Source of the DNA: Elusimicrobiota bacterium
GTDB taxonomy: Bacteria > Elusimicrobiota > Elusimicrobia > UBA1565 > UBA9628
Length of the DNA: 64,000 bases
Direction of reading: 5' to 3'
Assembly (NCBI GenBank): GCA_016207665.1
Contig: JACQPG010000064.1
Span: 24,397 to 88,396, forward strand
Shown: positions 43,703 through 52,478 of the stretch, piece after piece
How the letters are laid out: every line of letters begins with the position of its first letter
Numbering within the stretch: the first letter of the stretch is position 1
Notes under the pieces: model-generated
What the model was told of the DNA's origin: nothing
Seen by the model: the letters and a program-made list of their open reading frames with translations, nothing else
Databases searched by the model: none
Program-made: the position numbers and the translations under genes

Positions 43703-43708
43703 AGTCTA
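43703..43708 (-). promoter_or_regulatory. Candidate -10 of the C-methyltransferase gene
   Basis: The minus strand reads TAGACT, six bases (GTCGAC), then the ATG at 43696. No strong -35. Spacing equals the pattern at 40263-40275. The element abuts the palindrome at 43708-43724. Confidence 0.3.
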
Positions 43709-43724
43709 TCAAAAAAGTTTTGAT
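43708..43724. repeat. Palindrome between two divergent -10 elements
   Basis: ATCAAAA-AAG-TTTTGAT, seven-base perfect arms. Its two ends touch the minus-strand -10 candidate (43703-43708) and the plus-strand extended -10 candidate (43724-43729). A protein bound here would block both divergent genes at once, so it is a good operator candidate. Confidence 0.45.
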
Positions 43725-43729
43725 AAAAT
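43724..43729 (+). promoter_or_regulatory. Candidate extended -10 of the SGNH-FkbM-GT4-flippase operon
   Basis: TGATAAAAT (extended -10 TG at 43721-43722) lies 12 bases before the ATG at 43742. The leader would be about six bases. No convincing -35. Confidence 0.35.
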
Positions 43730-43741
43730 GGCCAGGCTAAC

Positions 43742-44896
43742 ATGTCGCGCCCCTCAAAGACCGGGAGGCGGCGCCAGTTGCTCTTTTTGCTGGCGCCCCT
43801 AGCCTTGCTGCTCGTACTATTAGCCGCGCTGGAAGTTGCGGCTCGTTGGATCGTTTCACGCAGGCCCAGGCCCATCGTCTATAGCGGCGTCGAGCATCCC
43901 CCTTATTTCAACGCCCCCGGGATCACCGGGGCGCCGCCTATCGTCGGCTTCCCGATCACCTACCGGATCAATCGATCGGGCCTGCGGGGACCCGAGGTCG
44001 CGAAATCCAAGACGGAGCGACGCCGTATCCTCGTCCTGGGCGACTCGGTGGTCTACGGCCTGGCCGTTCATGACCACGAGACCTTCCCCGCCCAACTGGA
44101 GCGCCAGCTCAACGAAGGCCAGGAGCGGGGCTGGGAGGTGCTCAACGGCGGCGTCTCGGGATATGACGCCCAGGATTACGCCGGCTTCTTGAGACTCAAG
44201 GGCCTGGAGCTCGAGCCCGACATCGTGCTATTGGGCCTCTATCGCAACGATCATGTCAACGCCCGCACCCTGGGGGCTAGCCCGGCCGCGCCGGCCTCCC
44301 CCCGCCCACCTCAAAGGCTCAGGAATTTCATGCTCCGCAGCGAATTGATCAAGGGCGGCATGGAGCTGTTGCGGCGGAGCAGGCGCTCCAAGTTCAGGTT
44401 CACGTTGGGACGGACCCTCGACGAGGCCGGAGAGAACCGGGTCAGGTCTTATTTTAAGACCGATGCCGCCACCGCCGATGCCGTGATCCGGTTCGTCAAC
44501 GACTATCGCTATGATCCCTCGGTGGTGGAATCGGTCCTTCCGTGGCTCCTGGACCAGAAGGGCTGGGAGAATGTCGCCAAACCCCTCAAGGAGATAAAGG
44601 GGCTTTGCCGGTCCCGGGGCATCAAACTCCTCGTGCTGATCTTTCCCGTCCAGTTCGAGGTCTTCCCCGGTTATCGCTGGCCCGAGCCGGACAGGACCGT
44701 CGAGCGCATTTTGAACTCCTCCGGCATCTCCTTCGTCAATCTCAAGCCCCTGATGACCCTGACCGGCCGAGGAGACGAGTTTTACCTGGAGCGCGGGGAC
44801 CTGGGCCACCCCTCCGCCGAGGCTTATGAGCTGGCCGCCGCCGCCGCAAGGCGCAAGCTGGCCGACTTGGGTTGGACCCGGGAGCCGAAACGGTGA
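43742..44896 (+). CDS. Membrane-anchored SGNH/GDSL hydrolase-like protein
   Basis: 384 residues. One N-terminal transmembrane helix (about 12-36) puts the rest outside the inner membrane. SGNH blocks are in order: block I LVLGDSVVYGLAV near 97-109, block II NGGVSGYDAQDYAG, block III LLGLYRNDHVN, and block V with Asp and His in DLGHPSAEAYELA near the C-terminus. The Ser, Gly, Asn and His/Asp catalytic positions are therefore all present. In polysaccharide loci such proteins add or remove O-acetyl groups (AlgX/AlgJ-like). It leads a four-gene operon with FkbM methyltransferase, GT4 and flippase. Confidence 0.8.
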   Translation: MSRPSKTGRRRQLLFLLAPLALLLVLLAALEVAARWIVSRRPRPIVYSGVEHPPYFNAPGITGAPPIVGFPITYRINRSGLRGPEVAKSKTERRRILVLGDSVVYGLAVHDHETFPAQLERQLNEGQERGWEVLNGGVSGYDAQDYAGFLRLKGLELEPDIVLLGLYRNDHVNARTLGASPAAPASPRPPQRLRNFMLRSELIKGGMELLRRSRRSKFRFTLGRTLDEAGENRVRSYFKTDAATADAVIRFVNDYRYDPSVVESVLPWLLDQKGWENVAKPLKEIKGLCRSRGIKLLVLIFPVQFEVFPGYRWPEPDRTVERILNSSGISFVNLKPLMTLTGRGDEFYLERGDLGHPSAEAYELAAAAARRKLADLGWTREPKR

Positions 44897-45738
44897 AGGC
44901 TCTGGAGAACCTGGCCTTGGACGTCTCGAACCAACTGCGGCTTTCCGGCGGGTTGGGTCCGCGACTGCGCTGCGTGTGGGGCTATTACTCGCGCTATGGC
45001 CTGGCTCGCTTTCGGGGCCTCTCCCGCGAGAAAAGCAGGCTCGAGGCCCTTCACCGGCTGGCCGACCTGGGCTGGTCGCGCCGAGAGGTGGCGGTTCGCC
45101 TCCCGGAAGGACTGCTCTTCCATATGGACGCCTATTCGGCGGCCTTCCTGGTCCCGGAGTTGGTGTTCGATAAGGCCTATGAGAAAGACCCCGCCTTCGC
45201 GCCCGCGCCGGGCCAGACCATCATCGATGTGGGCGCCCATCAGGGCTTGTTCGCCTTGAGGGCGGCTGCCGCCGTCGGGCCGGGCGGACGGCTGGTGGCC
45301 ATCGAGCCTTTCCCCGGCAACATGGCGCTCCTAAGACGCAACGCTCGAGAAAATCGCCTGGCGAATGTGACCCTGCTCGAGACCGCGGCGGCCGATTTCT
45401 CGGGCCAGACACGGCTCAACGTCAATCGCCTGGTCACCGGCGGCAATTCCTTGGTGTTCGACCATTCGGATTACGAGGGATCGGTGCCGGTCCAGGCCGA
45501 CACCCTGGACCGCATCCTGGAGGCCCTGGGCTGCCCCGCCCCGGACCTCATCAAGATCGACGTGGAGGGCGCCTGCCTGCAGGTGCTATCCGGGGCGCCG
45601 AAGGCGCTGGCGAGCAAGCCCCGGCTGATCATCGAGGTCGAGGGCGGACCCTCCGAGATGGGGAACGTCGAGGCGCTGCTGGTGTCCAAGGGCTATCGCG
45701 TCCTGAAACGAGGGTCCGTCCTTTTCGCGCAAGAATGA
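44893..45738 (+). CDS. FkbM-family methyltransferase
   Basis: 281 residues from the GTG at 44893, which overlaps the SGNH stop (GTGA). The SAM motif IIDVGAHQGLFALRAAAAVGPGG near 116-138 is followed by VAIEPFPGNMALLRRNARENR, and the C-terminal LIKIDVEGACLQVLSGAPK is the FkbM signature. FkbM enzymes O-methylate sugars or macrolides. Here it likely caps or decorates a glycan residue. The first 80 residues are a helical extension before the core. The neighbours (O-acyl-type hydrolase, GT4, flippase) suggest it acts on the unit before export. Confidence 0.85.
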   Translation: MKALENLALDVSNQLRLSGGLGPRLRCVWGYYSRYGLARFRGLSREKSRLEALHRLADLGWSRREVAVRLPEGLLFHMDAYSAAFLVPELVFDKAYEKDPAFAPAPGQTIIDVGAHQGLFALRAAAAVGPGGRLVAIEPFPGNMALLRRNARENRLANVTLLETAAADFSGQTRLNVNRLVTGGNSLVFDHSDYEGSVPVQADTLDRILEALGCPAPDLIKIDVEGACLQVLSGAPKALASKPRLIIEVEGGPSEMGNVEALLVSKGYRVLKRGSVLFAQE

Positions 45739-46913
45739 ATATCGTCTTCGAGGTGGGCCTCAACGTCTCCGGCAAGCGGGGAATCGATTACTACATGGGC
45801 AACGTCATCGAAAGCCTCGCGCAGGTCGACCGGAAAAATCGCTTTACCCTGTTCTCGTTTTTCTACACCGATTTCGAGAATAAGAAGAGCCGGCTGGCGC
45901 AGCCCGATCGCGGCAATTTCCGGCTCTTGGTTCGCCGCATCCCCGAGAGGCTGGTCACGAAGCTCGAATGGGATTGGGGGTTGCCCTTCATCGAGCCTTG
46001 GCTGCTGCCGGAGGCGCCCGACATCTATCACTGCTTCGGCTGCCGCCTTCCGCAGTTGAGACGATCGCGGGGCGTGGTCACGTTCTACGATCTGGCGGAT
46101 GAGGCCTTTTCCTGCCGCGACAGGCCCGATTGGAACGGCGGACCAGCCCGGAACCGGATCATGTACGATGGCGCGCTCCGCGCCGCGCGCATCATTTCGA
46201 CCTCGGACTTCATCAAGAAGGAGCTGGTCCGCTGCTACGGCATGCCCGAGGAGAAGATCGAGGTGATCAGCACGGGCGTCAACCTCGACATATTCTCGCC
46301 CGTGCGGGATCCCGCCCGTCTGGCCGCGATAAAGCATCACTGGGGCTTGCCCGAGCGCTTCTTCATGATGATCGGGCCTTATGAGCCACCCCAGAGGAAT
46401 CACCCCGAGTCGGTGTTGCGGGCATTCTCCGAGCTCAAGAAGGCCGGGCTGCTCCAAGATCGAAAGCTGGTCCTAGTGGGCCTGCGCAATCGCTATCTTG
46501 AGAAGATCCTGTCATTCGGAAAATCCCTGGGCCTCGAGGGCGAGTTGATGAGCACGGGCTATGTCCCCATAGAGGAATTGCCGGGTCTCTACAGCTTGTG
46601 CGAGGCCCTCATACATCCCACCGGATGCGAAGGATTCGGCTTCGGTTTGGAGGCCATGGCCTGCGGAGCTCCGTTCATCACCTCGAATCTCCCTGGGGTC
46701 GTCGAGGCGGTAGGGGAGTCGGCCATCGTGCTCCCTCCGGGCCAGGTCGAGCCGCTGACCGGCGCGCTGCGCGACTTCCTCGGCCGACCGGAGCTGCGCG
46801 AGCGCCTCAAGCGGGAAGGGCCGGCAAGGGCGGCCCTGTTCCCTTATTCGAAGATCGCGGCCCGGATCTCATCCCTTTACGACAAGATCGGTCCCAGAGA
46901 CGGGCGCGCATGA
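45735..46913 (+). CDS. GT4 glycosyltransferase (GT-B fold)
   Basis: 392 residues, ATG overlapping the FkbM stop (ATGA). N-terminal half: GLNVSGKRGIDYYMGNVIESL at 9-29 and FYDLADEAF. C-terminal GT1/GT4 domain: IEVISTGVNLDIFSP, MMIGPYEPPQRNHPE, and the donor-site ESxxE-like block CEGFGFGLEAMACGAPFITSNLPGVVEAVG near 296-325. It is a retaining cytoplasmic transferase using a nucleotide sugar. PYEPPQRNHPES resembles mannosyl/rhamnosyl-transferase members of the family. It is followed by the flippase, so it probably builds the exported lipid-linked unit. Confidence 0.85.
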   Translation: MNIVFEVGLNVSGKRGIDYYMGNVIESLAQVDRKNRFTLFSFFYTDFENKKSRLAQPDRGNFRLLVRRIPERLVTKLEWDWGLPFIEPWLLPEAPDIYHCFGCRLPQLRRSRGVVTFYDLADEAFSCRDRPDWNGGPARNRIMYDGALRAARIISTSDFIKKELVRCYGMPEEKIEVISTGVNLDIFSPVRDPARLAAIKHHWGLPERFFMMIGPYEPPQRNHPESVLRAFSELKKAGLLQDRKLVLVGLRNRYLEKILSFGKSLGLEGELMSTGYVPIEELPGLYSLCEALIHPTGCEGFGFGLEAMACGAPFITSNLPGVVEAVGESAIVLPPGQVEPLTGALRDFLGRPELRERLKREGPARAALFPYSKIAARISSLYDKIGPRDGRA

Positions 46914-48409
46914 GCCGGTCATTCCGGTTCGCGCGCAATGTCGGCTTCAACATGCTGGGTCATCTGTTCACCATCCTGGTTAATTTCGCGGTGGTGCCCA
47001 GGCTCGTCGACTCGCTGGGCCATGAAGGCTACGGCCTCTATGTCCTTCTCTTCACCGTCGGTGCCTATCTCTCTCTCCTGTCCTTCGGAGCCGGGGCCGC
47101 GGTGGTCGTTCATATCTCGTCTTTCAGCTCCTCGGGCGATGGCCGCGCTCTCAAGGATGCCCTGCTGCAATCCGCCGCCTTCCACCTCGGCGGAGCGGCT
47201 CTCGGCGCGGCCCTGCTGGCCATAGCCGCCCCGATCTTGGCATCGCGGGCGTTCAACCTTCCGCCGGAGCTGATGGCCACCGGCGTGTGGATGCTGCGTT
47301 GCGCCGCGGCGGCGGCGATCTGCGTCTGCCTGCTGCATTGGGCCCTGGCCGTGATGACCGGCCTGCAACGCTTCGACTGGCACAACGCCTTGAACGTCTC
47401 GGTGGGAGTCTCCCTTCCCCTCGGGTCTCTGCTGTTGGCCTGGAAGGGCTTCGGTCTTGAGAGCATCGCCTTATGGTATGTAGGCGCCAATGCGCTAGGC
47501 GCCATCCTTGGGCTGGCCGCAGCCTGCATCCTGTTGCGCCCATTTCTGGCGAAAACCGGTCCGCGCCGGCTCGGACCGGGCGAGTTCGCGCGCTTCAGCC
47601 TCGGGCTTTGGACCGGACAAATCGCCTCCTCCGTCACCTATCAAATGGACAAGGTCCTCATCGCCAGGGCGGTCTCTTTGCGGGATCTGACGCTTTACTC
47701 GATCCCCTCCGGGCTGATCCAGCGCCTGCAAATCCTGCCAGCCACCGTCGCCTCGGTGCTGGCGCCCATGATCAGCGAGGTCGGCGGCCAGGACGCCGAG
47801 GAGACGCTGCGCCGCATGTATCTCAAATCCGTGCGCTTCCTGTTGTGGGTCATGCTGCCTCTGGACGCTCTTCTCTTCGCGCTCATGCCCCAGTTCCTGA
47901 CCCTTTGGTTGGGAAGCGACTTCGGCATGGAAAGCGTCTGGCCGGCGCGGCTGCTGGTGCTATCTCAGGTCTTCTCCATCCTGACCGTGATCCCGAGCTC
48001 GGTGGCGGTGGGCCGGGCCAGACCCTGGCATCTTTCGGCCTTGGCTTGGAGCCAGGCCGTTCTCAGCCTGGTCTGCTGGTGGTATCTGCTGCCTCGCTGG
48101 CAGATATTGGGAGCGGCCTTGGGCGCCCTGGCGGCGCAGGCGATTCCCGCCATCTTTTATCTCTCCGCCATACATAAGCTGCTCAAGCTCGAGCCGGCGC
48201 GCTACCTGGAGCAAGGCCTTCTCCGTCCGGGACTGAGCGCGGCCGCGCTGCTACTGCTCGTCTTTCCCGTCCACGCCTGGGCCGGGACATGGCCGCGGCT
48301 GCTGTCGTTGGTCTTGGCTGGAATGCTCGTCTATTGCGCTTCCACCTGGTATTGGCTGCCTCCCGAGGATCGCAGGCTGATCAAGGACTTCCTGCGCTTT
48401 CAGGGTTAG
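46910..48409 (+). CDS. Wzx-type polysaccharide flippase
   Basis: 499 residues from the ATG at 46910, which overlaps the GT4 stop (ATGA); a longer frame lies inside the GT4 gene. Twelve to fourteen membrane helices. The N-terminus FARNVGFNMLGHLFTILVNFAVVPRLVDSLGHEGYGLYVLLF is typical of the MVF/PST superfamily (RfbX/Wzx). It moves lipid-linked repeat units from the inner to the outer leaflet of the inner membrane. Together with the two Wzy_C-type proteins elsewhere in the window this gives a Wzx/Wzy-like export route. It ends with a four-base overlap of the convergent methyltransferase gene. Confidence 0.85.
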   Translation: MSRSFRFARNVGFNMLGHLFTILVNFAVVPRLVDSLGHEGYGLYVLLFTVGAYLSLLSFGAGAAVVVHISSFSSSGDGRALKDALLQSAAFHLGGAALGAALLAIAAPILASRAFNLPPELMATGVWMLRCAAAAAICVCLLHWALAVMTGLQRFDWHNALNVSVGVSLPLGSLLLAWKGFGLESIALWYVGANALGAILGLAAACILLRPFLAKTGPRRLGPGEFARFSLGLWTGQIASSVTYQMDKVLIARAVSLRDLTLYSIPSGLIQRLQILPATVASVLAPMISEVGGQDAEETLRRMYLKSVRFLLWVMLPLDALLFALMPQFLTLWLGSDFGMESVWPARLLVLSQVFSILTVIPSSVAVGRARPWHLSALAWSQAVLSLVCWWYLLPRWQILGAALGALAAQAIPAIFYLSAIHKLLKLEPARYLEQGLLRPGLSAAALLLLVFPVHAWAGTWPRLLSLVLAGMLVYCASTWYWLPPEDRRLIKDFLRFQG

Positions 48410-49179
48410 GACCGGGGCCGGGCGGCGGCGATCACCGAGGTGCCGAATGGAAGGCGGCCCAGCATGGAGAGCGCCTGCCGCTCCGCCGAGCAAGCGCCAT
48501 TCAAAATCCGGTTGAGCCAGGCCGGCAGCTTGGGAAACTCAACAACGGAGTCTTCGAGCGACGCCTCGACCTTCCCGCTCTTGCGCCTGAGACAAGCCGC
48601 GGGGAACACGAACGAATACAGGTAGCTTGCCCAAACCATCTCATAACCCGCCGACTCGAAGACCTCGCTCAATGAATCGATGCGATAGCGGCGATGATGG
48701 CCCAATTTGGTGTCCCAGTCGGAAAAAAGGAATTGGAAGGCCGGGACCGTGACTATGCCCAAGGCTCCGGGCGCGAGATAGGGCTTGAGCTGGGCCAATA
48801 TATCGTCGGGCCGGGTCAAATGCTCGAGCACGTCCAAGGCCGTGAAAAACGAGAATCTCTCGCTGGGGAGTCCGGAAATCCCGGCTTCCAAGTCCTGCCG
48901 CACGAAACGTATCCCATGGGAACGGCAATAGGGCTCGAGCCTGGGATCGCCGTCGATCCCCAGCGCTTGTCCGGAAGACTTGATCAGACCCGCGCGCGAA
49001 AGATCCTCGGCGATGCGCCAAGTGGTGGCTCCGGGGCCGCAGCCTATGTCCAGATAACCCTCGCCTGCGGGACCGCCGTAGCGTCGCGCGAGTTCGACCA
49101 CCATCCGCCTTCGGTGAACATGCCACCAATAGCCGCCGGCCAACTCCTCGAGCCCCTTGATGTGTATCTCCGGGATCAT
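48406..49179 (-). CDS. Class I SAM-dependent methyltransferase
   Basis: 257 residues from the ATG at 49179, which overlaps the GT2 stop (ATGA); the longer frame lies within the GT2 gene. The SAM loop YLDIGCGPGATTWRIAEDL is near 42-60, GIDGDPRLEPYCRSHGI near 73-89, and FFTALDVLEHLTRPDDIL near 107-124, then WDTKLGHHRRY, a signature of glycan-locus methyltransferases. A hydrophobic helix (ASYLYSFVFPAACLRR) follows. It ends the long minus-strand operon that begins at the right. Probably modifies a sugar of the glycan or its lipid carrier. Confidence 0.85.
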   Translation of the reverse strand: MIPEIHIKGLEELAGGYWWHVHRRRMVVELARRYGGPAGEGYLDIGCGPGATTWRIAEDLSRAGLIKSSGQALGIDGDPRLEPYCRSHGIRFVRQDLEAGISGLPSERFSFFTALDVLEHLTRPDDILAQLKPYLAPGALGIVTVPAFQFLFSDWDTKLGHHRRYRIDSLSEVFESAGYEMVWASYLYSFVFPAACLRRKSGKVEASLEDSVVEFPKLPAWLNRILNGACSAERQALSMLGRLPFGTSVIAAARPRS

Positions 49180-49907
49180 GGCCGATAGGCCCCGGTCCAA
49201 TCGTTGAGCTTGATGCGGAAGATCTCCCAAAGCGAGCAGACGACATCCCGCAATATCCTTACCTTGGAGCCCGCCTCGTCCTTCCACGTCACCGGCGATT
49301 GGAGTATCGGAAAATCCAGCTTCTTGGCCAGAAACAGTATCTCCGCGTCGAAAGCCCAGCGATGGACTCGCTGCAGGGGGAAAATTGCCTCGGCGGCTTG
49401 AGCAGAAAAACATTTGAAGCCGCAGGTGAAGTCCCGGACCTCCCAAACCAGGAGCAGGCGGCAGAGAAGCACGAAGCCCTTGCCGAACCACTCGCGCAGC
49501 CTCATCTGCCGCCTCACGATGCGGCTATCCCGGGCGTTCCGAGAGCCGATCACGATGGGCGCGCCAGCCCTCAAATGGGGAAGGAAGCCGTCCAGTTCTC
49601 CCATCTCAGTGGACGAGTCGATATCACGGAAAAGCCTGAAGCGCCCCCGCGCCGCGAGCATGCCGGCCCTGACCGCGGCTCCCTTGCCTTGATTGCGCGG
49701 CAACCTCTCCAGCCTGATCCGGGGCTCTCGCCGCGACCACTGGAGCGCCATGTGCGCGGTCGCGTCGCGGCTGCCGTCGTCGACCAAGACCAGCTCCCAG
49801 GACTCCGGGAATTGGCCCAAATAGGCCAGTATCTCCTCGAGCCCGGCCGAGAGCCTCCGCTCTTCGTTGTAAACCGGCACCACGACGGAGAGAAAGGGCT
49901 CAGCCAC
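49176..49907 (-). CDS. GT2 glycosyltransferase, dolichyl-phosphate-glucose-synthase type
   Basis: 243 residues from the GTG at 49907, overlapping the GT39 stop by 8 bases. FLSVVVPVYNEERRLSAGLEEIL at 5-27, LVLVDDGSRDATAHMAL, and the metal site FRDIDSSTEMGEL, where D-x-D is D-I-D. DFTCGFKCFSAQAAEAIFPL and HRWAFDAEILFLAKKL are typical of ALG5-like polyprenyl-phosphate glucosyl/mannosyl transferases. It is coupled on both sides and probably supplies the donor for the GT39 enzyme just upstream. Confidence 0.8.
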   Translation of the reverse strand: MAEPFLSVVVPVYNEERRLSAGLEEILAYLGQFPESWELVLVDDGSRDATAHMALQWSRREPRIRLERLPRNQGKGAAVRAGMLAARGRFRLFRDIDSSTEMGELDGFLPHLRAGAPIVIGSRNARDSRIVRRQMRLREWFGKGFVLLCRLLLVWEVRDFTCGFKCFSAQAAEAIFPLQRVHRWAFDAEILFLAKKLDFPILQSPVTWKDEAGSKVRILRDVVCSLWEIFRIKLNDWTGAYRP

Positions 49908-51507
49908 GCGGGCGCCTCTTCGCCTCGGGCCTTCTGAGCAGAAGCGCCCGAACATTGGGCGAGGAAAATCTCTCGATCGGGGCAAAGCCCATCACCGGTT
50001 GCTCCTTGTAAAAAGCGTCCCTCCAGGCCTGATCATAATCATCGCTATGTATCCTGAGCGAGGTCAAAAGCAGCGCATCCGGGGGCAGATGCTTGAATGT
50101 CTTCTCGGCATCCTCCATGGTGGCGGTCAAGGCGATGGCGGTCCTATCCCCCTGCCATACCACGGTGCGATTGGCGTCGGTATAGATGATCTCATCCTCG
50201 CCGACGTGACGCCGCACGAACTCGCCCAACGCCTGCTGATCCCTGTAAAGCGCCTCCCGGCGAGGGCGGCTCTTCCAGTGATCCTTGATCTCGAGGGCCT
50301 CCCGGCTCAAGAACAGGAACGCGAACAGGGCCAGGCCCAGCGCCGGCCGGCTCTTGACCCACGGGACATTCTCGTCGATAAACTTCCAAACGAACAGCGA
50401 CGCGACCAGGCAGAACAAGGGCGCCAATGGATCGAGATAATGCACGGCTCCGTAGCTGATCACCGCGTTGAACGCGAACACGGGCAAGGCCAAGATCCAG
50501 ACCAGACTCTTGAATATCTCCGCGGATGGAGGCTGGGTGAATCGGGTCAGCAGGCTTAATACCACCACGGCCATCAAATAAGGATCGCCGGACGTCTCCA
50601 CGAAGCGATTGATCGCGTAAAGCGGGCCGGTCAGCGCCTTTTGGATGAAATCCAGGGGATAGGCCAAGAACGCCTGGAAACTGGTCAATCCCATGTAGGT
50701 GGTGCTCGATCGGAATCCCGGGAAAGACGGGGACCAGTTAAGCACATAGAATCCCGGAGAATAGAACCATATCCCCGCGGCCGCATGGTTGTAAAAAGAC
50801 AGCCCGATCATGGGCAACGCCAGGCCCGCCAGGAAGAACGCGACTCGGCGCCAGTCCCGCGACAGCCACCACGCGCCCCAAATGAACCCCGGCCAATAGG
50901 ACTGTCCGGCCAGCCGGGTGCAGCAAGCCAGGCCGAGGGCCAGGCCGGCGACCCCATACCAATAGGGCTTCGCCCAGGCCGCCCTTCCCTTCCAAAGAAT
51001 CAGCGCCGCCGCGGTGATGAAAAAGATGAAGGGCGGGTCGGTCAGGGCATGATAATTGCCCTCGATGATCATGAACGCGGACCAAAACAGCGCCACCGCG
51101 GTCAAAGCCTCCCGGCGGCCGCCCACGGCCGACCCTAGAAGAAAAAGCAGCACCCCCGTGCCCAGCGTCATCGAGAAGGCGACGAACAGGGGCACCCAAT
51201 CCGCCAATCCCAGCGCCTTGTAGGCCAGGCCGATCAACAGCGGACCCAGGGGGCCATGATGCAGGAAGAGCACCGGCGGCTTGAATCCCTCAGGGAAAAA
51301 AGCGACCTGCGCCGGCAGCATAAGACGCGTCACCAAGCCCAACCCGCGCCCGAAATTGCGGGCCGGCTCCAGATACCAGATCGGGTCCGCGTCGAAGCCT
51401 ACGAATCGGAACCGGGCGTCGACGGCCCATAAAGCCGCCGCCGTCAGGGCTAGGGCCGCCAGGGCCGTCCAAGCGGCCGGGGACCCCGCGCCGCCGCGGC
51501 GGCTCAC
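49900..51507 (-). CDS. GT39-like polytopic membrane glycosyltransferase
   Basis: 535 residues from the GTG at 51507, which overlaps the gmd stop (GTGA). First loop: GFDADPIWYLEPARNFGRGLG, with the acidic DAD near residues 36-38 and a following HHGPLGPLLIGLAYKALG, the GT39 pattern. About eleven membrane helices, then a soluble C-terminal domain of about 150 residues with EDEIIYTDANRTVVWQGDRTA. Expected to transfer a lipid-linked sugar on the periplasmic side, using a donor made by the downstream GT2. Its position after gmd hints at a GDP-mannose-derived 6-deoxysugar. Confidence 0.7.
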   Translation of the reverse strand: MSRRGGAGSPAAWTALAALALTAAALWAVDARFRFVGFDADPIWYLEPARNFGRGLGLVTRLMLPAQVAFFPEGFKPPVLFLHHGPLGPLLIGLAYKALGLADWVPLFVAFSMTLGTGVLLFLLGSAVGGRREALTAVALFWSAFMIIEGNYHALTDPPFIFFITAAALILWKGRAAWAKPYWYGVAGLALGLACCTRLAGQSYWPGFIWGAWWLSRDWRRVAFFLAGLALPMIGLSFYNHAAAGIWFYSPGFYVLNWSPSFPGFRSSTTYMGLTSFQAFLAYPLDFIQKALTGPLYAINRFVETSGDPYLMAVVVLSLLTRFTQPPSAEIFKSLVWILALPVFAFNAVISYGAVHYLDPLAPLFCLVASLFVWKFIDENVPWVKSRPALGLALFAFLFLSREALEIKDHWKSRPRREALYRDQQALGEFVRRHVGEDEIIYTDANRTVVWQGDRTAIALTATMEDAEKTFKHLPPDALLLTSLRIHSDDYDQAWRDAFYKEQPVMGFAPIERFSSPNVRALLLRRPEAKRRPRG

Positions 51508-52478
51508 GGGCAGCCGCCGCGCTTGACCAGCTCCAGGTCGGATTGGGCCATCATGGCGATCAACTCGTGGAACTTCACCCGAGGCTTCCATTTCAATCTT
51601 CGCTTCGCCAGCGAGGGATCCCCGCAAAGCAGATCCACCTCGGCGGGACGCAAGAGGGCCCGGTCAACCTTCACGTATTTTTTCCAATCAAGCCCGAGCG
51701 CCGAGAAGGCCGCCTCGCAGAGCTCGCGCACGCTATGAGTCTCCCCCGTGGCGATCACGAAATTCTCAGGCCGGCTCTGTTGCAGCATCCGCCACATGGC
51801 ATCGACATAATCGCCGGCGAAACCCCAGTCGCGCTTGGACTCCAGGTTCCCCAAGCGCAATTCCTTGGCCCTCCCCGTCTTGATCATGGCGGCGCCATAG
51901 GTCACCTTGCGCGTGACGTACTCGATCCCGCGGCGCGGAGATTCGTGGTTGAAACAGATGCCCGAGACGGCGAACAACTTATAGGACTCCCGATAATTGA
52001 TGGTCAGGTAATGCCCGTAAACCTTGGATACCGCGTAGGGACTGCGGGGATAGAAAGGGGTGGTCTCCCTTTGCGGGGTCTCGAGCACCTTGCCGAACAT
52101 TTCCGAGGAAGAAGCTTGATAAAAGCGCGTGAGGGGCGATTGGCGCCGCAGGGACTCGAGCAGGCGGGCCACGCCGAGGGCGGTGGCATCCCCCGTGAGC
52201 AGCGGCTGATCCCAGGAGGCCGCCACATAGGACTGCGCCGCCAGGTTATAGAGTTCGTCGGGCTTGACCTTGGCGATGGTCTGGTCGATCGAGACCTGAT
52301 CGGACAAATCCCCGCTGATCAGCTCTATGCGATGCAGGATATGCCGTATGCGCGTGAAGGGATCGTGGCTATAGCGACGCACCAGGCCGTAGACCTTATA
52401 GCCCTTGGATAAAAGCAGCTCCGCGAGATAAGAGCCGTCCTGCCCGGTGATGCCCGTGATCAACGCTTTCTTCGCCAT
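51504..52478 (-). CDS. gmd: GDP-mannose 4,6-dehydratase
   Basis: 324 residues. Extended SDR with the Gmd-specific N-terminus ALITGITGQDGSYLAELLLSKGY at 5-27, LAAQSYVAASWDQP, ASSSEMFGKVLETPQRETTPFYPRSPYAVSKVY with catalytic Ser/Thr, Glu, Tyr and Lys, and FNHESPRRG followed by TRKVT. LGNLESKRDWGFAGDYVDAMW is also diagnostic. It makes GDP-4-keto-6-deoxy-D-mannose, the branch point for fucose, rhamnose, talose, perosamine and colitose. The ATG overlaps the reductase stop (TAATG). The ColD-like dehydratase and fucose-synthase-like SDRs that could use its product lie at 22826-26052. Confidence 0.9.
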   Translation of the reverse strand: MAKKALITGITGQDGSYLAELLLSKGYKVYGLVRRYSHDPFTRIRHILHRIELISGDLSDQVSIDQTIAKVKPDELYNLAAQSYVAASWDQPLLTGDATALGVARLLESLRRQSPLTRFYQASSSEMFGKVLETPQRETTPFYPRSPYAVSKVYGHYLTINYRESYKLFAVSGICFNHESPRRGIEYVTRKVTYGAAMIKTGRAKELRLGNLESKRDWGFAGDYVDAMWRMLQQSRPENFVIATGETHSVRELCEAAFSALGLDWKKYVKVDRALLRPAEVDLLCGDPSLAKRRLKWKPRVKFHELIAMMAQSDLELVKRGGCP

